This document shows, in pieces, positions 57,154-64,000 of a stretch of DNA of 64,000 nt. Position 1 is the stretch's first letter. Every line of letters starts with the position of its first letter. The notes beneath the pieces were generated by a model. The model was not told the origin of the DNA, ran no database searches, and saw only the letters and a program-made list of their open reading frames with translations. The stretch spans positions 87,876 through 151,875 of the forward strand of contig NZ_JASISO010000010.1 of assembly GCF_030063135.1 (NCBI RefSeq). Reading direction: 5' to 3'. The position numbers and the translations under genes are program-made. This stretch comes from Streptomyces sp. G-G2 (lineage in GTDB: Bacteria; Actinomycetota; Actinomycetes; Streptomycetales; Streptomycetaceae).

Positions 57154-58470
57154 ATGCACCAAGATCGCTCCCCCTCGATGCTGCGCCTCGCCCTGGCCTC
57201 GCTCATCGGCACCGCCATCGAGTTCTACGACTTCTTCGTCTACGGAACCGCCGCAGCCCTGGTCCTCGGCCCCCTCTTCTTCCCCACTTTCTCCGCCCTC
57301 GCCGCAACCCTCGCCGCCTTCGGCACCTTCGGCATCGGCTTCCTCGCCCGCCCGCTGGGCTCGGTGCTCTTCGGCCACATCGGCGACCGCTACGGGCGGC
57401 GTCCGGTCCTGCTGGGGTCCCTGCTGCTCACCGGGGTGGCGACGGTGGCGGTGGGCTGCGTACCGGCGTACTCCTCGATCGGTGCCGGCGCCCCGCTCCT
57501 GCTCCTGCTGCTCCGCTTCCTCCAGGGTCTCGGACTCGGCGGCGAGTGGGGCGGCGCGGTACTGCTGACCGCCGAGCACGCGCCGGAGCACCGGCGCGGC
57601 CTGTGGGCGAGCTTTCCGCAGATGGGCCCGGCCGTTGGATTCCTGCTGGCCAACGGGCTGATGCTGGGCCTGTCCGCCACCCTCACCGGCGGCCAGTTCA
57701 CGTCCTGGGGCTGGCGGGTGCCGTTCTGGTGCGCCGGGCTGCTCGCACTGTCGGGCCTGTGGCTGCGCCGATCGGTCGAGGAGACCCCGGAGTTCCGCGC
57801 GCTGGCCACGGCCGGCCGGCGGGCGAGCGCTCCGGTGATCGAGGTCGTACGGGACCACTGGCGCCTGCTCCTGCTCACCGGCGGGGCCCTGGCCGTCGGC
57901 TACGCCGTCTTCTACGCGGTGACCACCTGGTCCCTGGCCTACGCGACCGAGCACCTGGCGGTCGACCGGACCGTGATGCTCACCTGCGTCATGGTGGCCG
58001 TCGCCGTCAAGGGCGCGCTCACCCCACTGGTGGCGGTGCTGGGCGACCGGTACGGACGGCGCCCGCTCTGCCTGGCCGGGAGCGCGGCCTGCGCGCTGTG
58101 GATGTTCCCGCTGGTGGCGCTGTTGCGGACGGCCGATCCGCTGCTGATGACCCTGGGCTGCCTGGGCGCGCTGCTGGGGATGGTGACGATGCTCGGGGTG
58201 GTGGGCGCGTACCTGCCGGAGCTGTATCCGCCGCGGATCCGGTGCACGGGGGCGGCCGTCGGCTACAACCTGGGCGGGGTGCTGGGCGGGGCGCTGACCC
58301 CCGTGGTGGCGACGGCGCTGGCCGACGGTTCCGGACCGCCGTGGGGTGTGGGCGCGTACCTGACCGGGATCGCGCTGCTCAGCCTGGGCTGCTTCGCCCT
58401 GCTGCCGGAGACCAATCCGGCGGTCGTACGCAGGGCGGCGGGGGCGGCCGAAGCGGCCGCCCCCGCCTGA
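57154..58470 (+). CDS. MFS transporter, metabolite:H+ symporter (MHS) family
   Basis: A 438-aa membrane protein with 12 expected helices. The MHS hallmark IGTAIEFYDFFVYGTAAALV opens the first helix; the MFS loop motif is HIGDRYGRRPVLLG, repeated in the second half as LGDRYGRRPLCLAG; RFLQGLGLGGEWGGAVLLTA and ERRRGLWASFPQMG-like (EHRRGLWASFPQMGPAVGFL) follow. Substrates of relatives include shikimate, citrate, alpha-ketoglutarate and proline betaine; the specific one is unknown. Confidence 0.9.
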   Translation: MHQDRSPSMLRLALASLIGTAIEFYDFFVYGTAAALVLGPLFFPTFSALAATLAAFGTFGIGFLARPLGSVLFGHIGDRYGRRPVLLGSLLLTGVATVAVGCVPAYSSIGAGAPLLLLLLRFLQGLGLGGEWGGAVLLTAEHAPEHRRGLWASFPQMGPAVGFLLANGLMLGLSATLTGGQFTSWGWRVPFWCAGLLALSGLWLRRSVEETPEFRALATAGRRASAPVIEVVRDHWRLLLLTGGALAVGYAVFYAVTTWSLAYATEHLAVDRTVMLTCVMVAVAVKGALTPLVAVLGDRYGRRPLCLAGSAACALWMFPLVALLRTADPLLMTLGCLGALLGMVTMLGVVGAYLPELYPPRIRCTGAAVGYNLGGVLGGALTPVVATALADGSGPPWGVGAYLTGIALLSLGCFALLPETNPAVVRRAAGAAEAAAPA

Positions 58471-58479
58471 GCGCGGCCG

Positions 58480-59475
58480 TCAGGCGCCGATGCTGTCCTG
58501 CGGCTCGTCGGCGCGGGCGGCGGCCTCGGCGGCCGCCTGCTTCTTCGAGGCCAGCAGGCTGGTGATCGTGGTGATCACCAGGACACCGCAGATGACGCCC
58601 AGCGAGACCGGGATGGAGATCAGCGGGACGTGCACCCCGGACTCGTGCAGGGCGTGCAGTACGAGCTTGACGCCGATGAAGCCCAGGATGACCGACAGGC
58701 CGTAGCTGAGGTGGACCAGCTTCTTGAGCAGGCCGCCGATGAGGAAGTACAGCTGGCGCAGACCCATCAGGGCGAAGGCGTTGGCCGTGAAGACGATGTA
58801 CGGGTCCTGGGTGAGGCCGAAGATCGCGGGGATGGAGTCGAGGGCGAAGAGGATGTCGGTCGTACCGATGGCGAGCATGACCACCATCAGCGGGGTCAGG
58901 ACGCGCTTGCCGTTGCTCTGGATGAAGAGCTTGGTGCCGTGGTACTTGTCGGCGACGCCGAACTTCTTCTCGACGGACTTCAGGAGGCGGTTCTCCTCGA
59001 ACTCCTCTTCCTCCTCGTCCTTGCGGGCCTCCTGGATGAGCTTCCACGCGGTGTAGATCAGGAACGCGCCGAAGATGTAGAAGACCCAGGAGAAGCTGGT
59101 GATGATCGCGGCCCCGGCGGCGATGAAGATGGCGCGCAGGACCAGGGCGATCAGCACGCCCACCAGCAGCACCCGCTGCTGGAGGTGGGAGGGCACCGAG
59201 AACTTCGCCATGATCAGGACGAAGACGAAGAGGTTGTCGACGCTCAGCGACTTCTCGGTGATGAATCCGGCGAAGAACTCCTGCGAGGCCTGGCCGTTGC
59301 CGAAGATCAGCAGGCCGAGGCCGAAGAGCGCGGCCAGGGCGACCCAGACGACCGTCCAGATGCCCGCTTCCTTGATCGATACGTCGTGCGGTTTGCGGCC
59401 GATGAAGAAATCGGCTCCGATGAGGATGCCCAGACCGAGAATGGTCAGCACCCAGAGGGTCCACGAAACGTCCAC
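58480..59475 (-). CDS. TerC-family membrane protein (Mn2+ export/metal homeostasis)
   Basis: A 331-aa membrane protein with about nine helices. TerC marks: SVDNLFVFVLIMAKFSVPSH (metal-binding Asp-Asn), ALDSIPAIFGLTQDPYIVFT (second Asp), and a cytoplasmic acidic loop ARKDEEEEEFEENRLLKSVE. Relatives (Alx, MntP-like UPF0016/TerC proteins) export Mn2+ or load exoenzymes with metal. I prefer GTG at 59475, which has GGAGG ~10 nt upstream; the GTG at 59484 is too close to it. A probable Mn2+ riboswitch precedes the gene. Confidence 0.9.
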   Translation of the reverse strand: MDVSWTLWVLTILGLGILIGADFFIGRKPHDVSIKEAGIWTVVWVALAALFGLGLLIFGNGQASQEFFAGFITEKSLSVDNLFVFVLIMAKFSVPSHLQQRVLLVGVLIALVLRAIFIAAGAAIITSFSWVFYIFGAFLIYTAWKLIQEARKDEEEEEFEENRLLKSVEKKFGVADKYHGTKLFIQSNGKRVLTPLMVVMLAIGTTDILFALDSIPAIFGLTQDPYIVFTANAFALMGLRQLYFLIGGLLKKLVHLSYGLSVILGFIGVKLVLHALHESGVHVPLISIPVSLGVICGVLVITTITSLLASKKQAAAEAAARADEPQDSIGA

Positions 59476-59485
59476 GTTGAACACG

Positions 59486-59645
59486 CCTCCGGCGGATGGC
59501 TCAGCACTGCGTCAGCGTCATCGCTGCCGGAGGTCTCTTCCACCCGGACGGCCTGGAGGCCGCGGGCCGACGCCCCGGGACCGGTATCGGTCCGTATTGA
59601 CGGGCACGCCGTGCAGGAAAGCAGGAATACTCCCCTCCGCATGCA
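59486..59645 (-). promoter_or_regulatory. Probable yybP-ykoY Mn2+ riboswitch upstream of terC
   Basis: On the minus strand the leader contains the aptamer's conserved GGGGAGUA (from 59635), CGUCAAUACG followed by a GGACCG/CGGUCC hairpin, and GAGACCUCC (near 59535). Stem P1 pairs CGGAGG (59639-59634) with CCUCCG. The 3' P1 strand CCUCCGGC (59533-59526) is also perfectly complementary to GCCGGAGG (59493-59486), the terC ribosome site, so metal binding would free the site and switch translation on. Confidence 0.72.
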
Positions 59646-59706
59646 CCAGAGTACCCGTCACCCCCGCTTTAGGTAAAGGGGAGACCAAGAGAGACCCATC
59701 ACTTGG

Positions 59707-61692
59707 TCAGCGGCGGCCTTCCGCGATCCGTTCCAGAGCGCGCTCCAGGACCAGGCTGCCGACGGGCGGCAGCGCGGCCTCGAAGGTCCAGGCGTGGCCG
59801 ACCCACGGATCGGCCAGGTGGTTGTCCGGCACCGGTGACAGCCGCATCAGCGAGCGCCAGAGCGGGTCCAGCAGCGGCCCGTACGCCGCCGCCTCGTCGC
59901 GGTCGGCCACCATCAGCAGGTGCACACCGGTCCCGGGGCCCTCGTCGGCCAGGTAGCGCAGCTGGGTGACGGACCGGTCGTCGAACCCGTGCGGGAAGTC
60001 GTGGACGATCAGCAACTGCTCGGAGGTGTCCAGGTCGGGCGGCAGGTCCTCGGGCGCCCCGGCCCGGACCGCCATCTGTACGAGGTCCACCCGGCGGGTC
60101 AGCCGCGCGAGGACCTCGGTGACTCCGGCGGCCCCGGAGGCTGGCGGTCCGGTCAGTACGCCCGCCCGCACCAGCGGGGCCAGCGACTCGGCCCCGGCTC
60201 CGGCCGCGTCGATGACCTGGACGGAGAACCGGCCCGCGGGGTGCACCGCGAGCAGCCGCACCGCGTGCGCGACGGCCATGTCCATGGCGGCCCGGCGCAG
60301 CGGGGCGGTGTCCGCCATCATCGCCGCCTCGGAGCCGGTACGGCCGTTGTCGATCCACAGCCCGCGTTCCAGCGGCATCCGCACCAGCATGGGGATGCGC
60401 ACCCCGGGGCACTCGGGCAGGCTCAGATCGCCCAGGCGCAGTGCGAGCGGGGCCTCTTGCGGGGTCCCGGCGGCGTGCCAGACGGGGTTCTCCCAGCGGG
60501 CGTAGGCGGCGGGCAGCACGGGCTCGACCACCTCGACCTCGGCGCTCAGCTGCGCGAGGTCCCGGTCGAGGACGGCGCGGGCCTGGGCGACGAGCTCCTC
60601 GCGCCGGGCCCTGGCGGTCTCCCGGGCGCCGTCGCCGGAGCCGCTCAGGCGGCTGCGGGGGTCGGCGAGGGCCGCGTCCAGCTCGCGGTCCATCCGGGAC
60701 TCGGCGAAGTCGGCGGCGCTGCGGTAGGCGGCGACGGAACGGGCCAGGTCCTCGAACATGCCCCAGACCTGGTTGTAGAGCCGCTCGTCCATGGACCAGC
60801 CCGAGGCGTCACCGGCCACCGGGCGCGGCGGCTCGCCGGGCAGCGCGGGCGGGGCCTGCGGCGGGGGCGGCGGCGCTTCGGTGCGGCCCCGGCGCGGGTG
60901 CGCGTAGCTGACGGTGGGCGGGCCGTCGGAGCCGGAGGCGGGACCGGGGGCGGCGGGCGGCGGAGGGGGCACCGGCCCGGGCGCCGGGTCCCGCGGTACG
61001 ACGGGGGTGGACAGCGGGGGCAGGGCCGCGGAGGTCGCGGGAGCGGGCGGGTGCGTGGCGGCGGGGCCGGACTCGGCGGAGCAGGGCGGTCCGGTGACCG
61101 GCGCCGCCTCGGCGGGCACGGGCTCGGCGGGCGCCGCGGCGGCCGGTCCCGCGGCGGCCGCGTGGGCGTGGGCCGCCACGCTCTCGGCGTCCGGGGCGGT
61201 CATCCCGTGGTCGGCGAGGAGGGCGGGAAGGCCCTCGGCGTAGCCCTGGCCGACGGCGCGGACCTTCCAGGCGCCCTGGCGCCGGTACAGCTCGACCGCG
61301 ACGACGGCGGTCTCGGCGTCCAGGCCGGTCAGGGTGTACCCGGCCAGCTCGGTCCCGCCCGGCGCCGCGACGGCGACGTACGGCGCGGGGACCGCGCCGA
61401 ACCGCGACGGGCCGCCCGGCGGAAGCACCAGCAGCACCCCGACGGTGTGCACGGCGCCGGGTACGGCGTCCAGGTCCACCGTGATGGAGTGCCCCGCGGC
61501 GGCCGCCACCGGCACCTCCAGCCCGGGCACCCGGGGCGCCCCCGGGTGGGCCAGCGACCCGGGACCGGACAGCCGCCCCCGGTCGTCGCCGAGCACGGCC
61601 CCGGCGAGCACGGGCGTGCCCGCCGAGACCCTGATCTCCACCCGGTTCCGGGACAAGGGGTGGTTCTGCCCCCGGACCAGTTCGGCCGTCAT
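59707..61692 (-). CDS. TerD-domain fusion protein with FtsK/HerA-like C-terminal region
   Basis: A 661-aa protein. Residues ~1-170 are a TerD-like calcium-binding beta-sandwich (ELVRGQNHPLSRNRVEIRVS, TELAGYTLTGLDAETAVVAV, WKVRAVGQGYAEGLPAL). Residues ~175-330 are a Pro/Ala linker. Residues ~330-450 are a helical coiled region (NQVWGMFEDLARSVAAYRSA, REELVAQARAVLDRDLAQLS). The last ~230 resemble an FtsK/HerA-type NTPase, but no canonical Walker A is visible (LWIDNGRTGSEAAMMADTAP stands where it should); a Walker B-like EQLLIVHDFPHGFDD is present. Possibly a degraded NTPase. It lies between TerC and TerD. Confidence 0.75.
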   Translation of the reverse strand: MTAELVRGQNHPLSRNRVEIRVSAGTPVLAGAVLGDDRGRLSGPGSLAHPGAPRVPGLEVPVAAAAGHSITVDLDAVPGAVHTVGVLLVLPPGGPSRFGAVPAPYVAVAAPGGTELAGYTLTGLDAETAVVAVELYRRQGAWKVRAVGQGYAEGLPALLADHGMTAPDAESVAAHAHAAAAGPAAAAPAEPVPAEAAPVTGPPCSAESGPAATHPPAPATSAALPPLSTPVVPRDPAPGPVPPPPPAAPGPASGSDGPPTVSYAHPRRGRTEAPPPPPQAPPALPGEPPRPVAGDASGWSMDERLYNQVWGMFEDLARSVAAYRSAADFAESRMDRELDAALADPRSRLSGSGDGARETARARREELVAQARAVLDRDLAQLSAEVEVVEPVLPAAYARWENPVWHAAGTPQEAPLALRLGDLSLPECPGVRIPMLVRMPLERGLWIDNGRTGSEAAMMADTAPLRRAAMDMAVAHAVRLLAVHPAGRFSVQVIDAAGAGAESLAPLVRAGVLTGPPASGAAGVTEVLARLTRRVDLVQMAVRAGAPEDLPPDLDTSEQLLIVHDFPHGFDDRSVTQLRYLADEGPGTGVHLLMVADRDEAAAYGPLLDPLWRSLMRLSPVPDNHLADPWVGHAWTFEAALPPVGSLVLERALERIAEGRR

Positions 61693-61837
61693 CGTGCAGC
61701 CCCTCCCCCGTCGTACGTGTTCTCTTGTGATGCCCGCCGCCGTCACGCCCGCCACGTGAAGCCGCACCCGCGAAGCCCCAACCGTGAAGCCGCCGCCGTG
61801 ACGGCTGCCGAGGCGGTGCCCGCGGCGGGCCGCGCGC

Positions 61838-62416
61838 CTACAGGTGCGGCAGGATCGCGGGCAGCAGGTCCTGGAAGGTCCGGCCGTTGGCCGGGTTGCC
61901 CAGGGCCGTCATCTTCCAGCCGTCACCCGCGCGGTGCACCTTCGCCATGATCTGCGCGGTGTACTGGCCGCCGCCGTCGAGCGTGTAGCGGGCCAGCTCC
62001 TGGCCGTTGGTCTCGTCGACGATCCGGCAGAAGGCGTTCTGCACCTCCTGGAACGTCTGCCCGGTGAACGAGTTCACCGTGAAGACGATCTGGTCGATGT
62101 GCACCGGCACGCGCTGGAGGTCGACGAGGATGGACTCGTCGTCGCCGCCCTGGCCCGCGCCGCCCACCAGGTTGTCACCGGTGTGCCGGACCGAGCCGTC
62201 GTCGCTCTGCAGGTGCCGGAAGAACACCACGTCCATGGGCTGCTTGTCGGCGAACAGCACCGCCGAGGCGTCCAGGTCGATCTCCCGGGTACGGGCACCG
62301 AACAGGCCGCGGCGCTTGGCCGCCTGCCAGCCGAGGCCCATGCGGACCGCGGTCAGCGTGCCGCCGTCCGCCTTCTGCAGACTGATGGCCTGACCCTTGG
62401 TCATGTTGACCGTCAC
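61838..62416 (-). CDS. TerD-family stress/metal-resistance protein
   Basis: A 192-aa TerD-type protein. It opens VTVNMTKGQAISLQKADGGT and has RTREIDLDASAVLFADKQPM, the Ca2+-binding Asp cluster DNLVGGAGQGGDDESILVDL, and the family end FCRIVDETNGQELARYTLDG. Proteins of this family are tied to tellurite resistance, phage inhibition and general stress, without a settled activity. I start at GTG with AGGGGA 6 nt upstream. It precedes the TerD fusion gene on the same strand. Confidence 0.9.
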   Translation of the reverse strand: MTVNMTKGQAISLQKADGGTLTAVRMGLGWQAAKRRGLFGARTREIDLDASAVLFADKQPMDVVFFRHLQSDDGSVRHTGDNLVGGAGQGGDDESILVDLQRVPVHIDQIVFTVNSFTGQTFQEVQNAFCRIVDETNGQELARYTLDGGGQYTAQIMAKVHRAGDGWKMTALGNPANGRTFQDLLPAILPHL

Positions 62417-62500
62417 GCGCTGTCCCCTCTCCATAGCCACCCCCAGGCAGCACGTGCCTGTGGCTGTTCCCACGCCCGAACCTTACTGACCGGCCCCGGC

Positions 62501-64000
62501 TCAGGCGAGGCCCGCTTCCCGCATCTGCCGCAGCTCCTTCTTCAGCTCGCCGACCTCGTCCCGGATCCGGGCCGCGACCTCGAACTGCAGCTCCGCCGCG
62601 GCCGCCCGCATCCGCTCCGTCATCTGTTCGATCAGCGACGCCAGTTCGGCCGCGGGACGGTCGGTGAGCACCTCGCCCTTCGCACCGCCCTTCGCCGCCT
62701 TGCCGCCCTTGGCCGCCCGGCCGCCCAGCGCGGGCACCGGGGCCTTCGCGTCCTTGCCGCCCTTCTGCTGGCGGTAGCCGGTGCCGAGCAGCTGCTCGGT
62801 GTCGACCTCCTCGCGGGCGATGGTGGCGACGATGTCGTTGATCTTCTTGCGCAGCGGCTGCGGGTCGATGCCGTGCGCGGTGTTGTAGGCGACCTGCTTC
62901 TCCCGGCGCCGGTTGGTCTCCTCGATGGCCTTCTCCATCGCCGGGGTGATCTTGTCCGCGTACATGTGGACCTGGCCGGAGACGTTGCGCGCGGCGCGGC
63001 CGATGGTCTGGATCAGCGAGGTCCCCGAGCGCAGGAACCCCTCCTTGTCGGCGTCGAGGATCGCGACCAGGGAGACCTCGGGCAGGTCGAGGCCCTCGCG
63101 GAGCAGGTTGATGCCGACCAGTACGTCGTACTCGCCGGCCCGCAGCTCGCGCAGCAGCTCGATCCGGCGCAGCGTGTCCACGTCGCTGTGGAGGTAGCGG
63201 ACCGCGATGCCCAGTTCCAGGAAGTAGTCCGTGAGGTCCTCGGACATCTTCTTGGTCAGGGTGGTGACCAGGACCCGCTCGTCCTTCTCGACCCGAAGGC
63301 GGATCTCGTGCACCAGGTCGTCGATCTGGCCCTCGGTGGGCTTGACGACGACCTCGGGGTCGATAAGGCCGGTGGGCCGGATGATCTGTTCGACGAAACC
63401 GTCGCCGCGCGACAGCTCGTACTTCCCGGGAGTGGCCGACAGGTAGACCGTCTGGCCGATCCGCTTCTGGAACTCTTCCCACTTCAGCGGACGGTTGTCC
63501 AGCGCGGAGGGCAGCCGGAAACCGTGGTCGACCAGGGTCCGCTTGCGCGAGGCGTCGCCCTCGTACATCGCGCCGATCTGGGGGACCGTGACGTGCGACT
63601 CGTCGATGACGAGCAGGAAGTCCTCGGGGAAGTAGTCGATGAGTGTGTTGGGCGCGGAACCGCGCTCGCGGTCGTCCATGTGCAGCGAGTAGTTCTCGAT
63701 GCCGGAGCAGGAACCGATCTGCCGCATCATTTCGAGGTCGTAGGTGGTGCGCATGCGCAGCCGCTGGGCCTCCAGCATCTTGCCCTGCGTCTCCAGCTCC
63801 GCGAGGCGCTCGGTCAGCTCCGCCTCGATGCCCTGGACCGCCTTCTCCATGCGCTCGGGTCCGGCGACGTAGTGGCTGGCGGGGAAGACGTACAGCTCGC
63901 GGTCCTCGCTGATGATCTCGCCGGTCAGCGGGTGCAGGGTGGAGAGGGCCTCGATCTCGTCACCGAACATCTCGATGCGGACCGCGAGTTCCTCGTAGAC
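62501..64000 (-). CDS. uvrB: Excinuclease ABC subunit B, C-terminal part
   Basis: The last ~499 residues of UvrB, the helicase-like core of nucleotide excision repair. The gene runs off the right edge, so the Walker A and beta-hairpin are outside. Visible: [40 protein letters not shown] (DEAD-like DESH), [60 protein letters not shown] (motif VI), and the C-terminal UVR motif [20 protein letters not shown]. The Lys/Gly/Ala insert [20 protein letters not shown] is extra to the core. Confidence 0.97.
   Translation of the reverse strand, partial: VYEELAVRIEMFGDEIEALSTLHPLTGEIISEDRELYVFPASHYVAGPERMEKAVQGIEAELTERLAELETQGKMLEAQRLRMRTTYDLEMMRQIGSCSGIENYSLHMDDRERGSAPNTLIDYFPEDFLLVIDESHVTVPQIGAMYEGDASRKRTLVDHGFRLPSALDNRPLKWEEFQKRIGQTVYLSATPGKYELSRGDGFVEQIIRPTGLIDPEVVVKPTEGQIDDLVHEIRLRVEKDERVLVTTLTKKMSEDLTDYFLELGIAVRYLHSDVDTLRRIELLRELRAGEYDVLVGINLLREGLDLPEVSLVAILDADKEGFLRSGTSLIQTIGRAARNVSGQVHMYADKITPAMEKAIEETNRRREKQVAYNTAHGIDPQPLRKKINDIVATIAREEVDTEQLLGTGYRQQKGGKDAKAPVPALGGRAAKGGKAAKGGAKGEVLTDRPAAELASLIEQMTERMRAAAAELQFEVAARIRDEVGELKKELRQMREAGLA

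Overview
This is a very GC-rich actinobacterial chromosome segment. Gene content, gene order and codon use point to Streptomyces: whiA, rbpA, the uvrC-rapZ-yvcK-whiA run, a SufR-led suf operon, and the tkt-tal-zwf-opcA-pgl block next to ctaA/ctaB, all with near-saturated G/C third positions. It reads as conserved chromosome core with a few accessory pockets. I see no rRNA, tRNA, CRISPR array, insertion sequence or phage gene. The first and last genes (phoX and uvrB) are cut by the window edges.

Layout. 1-5.2 kb: the start of a Tat-exported PhoX-type phosphatase, an unrecognised 501-aa acidic protein, a secreted endonuclease/exonuclease/phosphatase-family nuclease, a tiny membrane protein and a putative lipoprotein. 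5.4-10.3 kb: dapD, a dispersed intergenic repeat, a TetR regulator coupled to an SMR efflux pump with two well-formed operators, and two tandem secreted paralogues, one of which has lost 71 internal residues. 10.4-17.1 kb: the suf Fe-S assembly operon (sufR-sufB-sufD-Rieske-sufC-sufS-sufU-MIP18 family), read leftward with overlapping genes. 17.2-25.3 kb: a formate/nitrite transporter, an ABC-2 exporter pair, an unknown protein, heme A synthase ctaA, an amidohydrolase, an Ala/Pro repeat protein and heme O synthase ctaB.

25.6-38.3 kb is central carbon metabolism. Transketolase, transaldolase, glucose-6-phosphate dehydrogenase, OpcA and 6-phosphogluconolactonase run rightward. They converge on pgi, rbpA, secG, tpiA, pgk and gap, which run leftward. 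38.5-46.7 kb: a large secreted M14 zinc carboxypeptidase, then whiA, yvcK, rapZ and uvrC. 46.8-50 kb: a secreted papain-like (C70-type) cysteine peptidase with a membrane-anchored partner, facing a helix-turn-helix regulator across a promoter region rich in repeats, followed by an exported Rieske protein. 50-58.5 kb: a sugar kinase, a TetR/oxidoreductase pair with mirror-image operators, uvrA, a mycothiol-type DinB-fold protein, a metallo-beta-lactamase-fold hydrolase and an MFS transporter. 58.5-62.4 kb: a tellurium-resistance-like group (TerC behind a probable Mn2+ yybP-ykoY riboswitch, a large TerD fusion protein, and TerD). uvrB closes the window.

The most interesting signals are regulatory. 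They are: the Mn2+ riboswitch with a visible ribosome-site-sequestering switch before terC; operator pairs at the SMR and SDR loci; a CAAC-N6-GTTG SufR box on the sufR start codon; a long inverted repeat in the rbpA leader that includes its ribosome binding site; and a series of genes whose -10-like hexamer lies 6-7 nt from the start codon, implying leaderless mRNAs. The best candidate for an undescribed protein system is the C70-type peptidase, its membrane partner and the divergent regulator.
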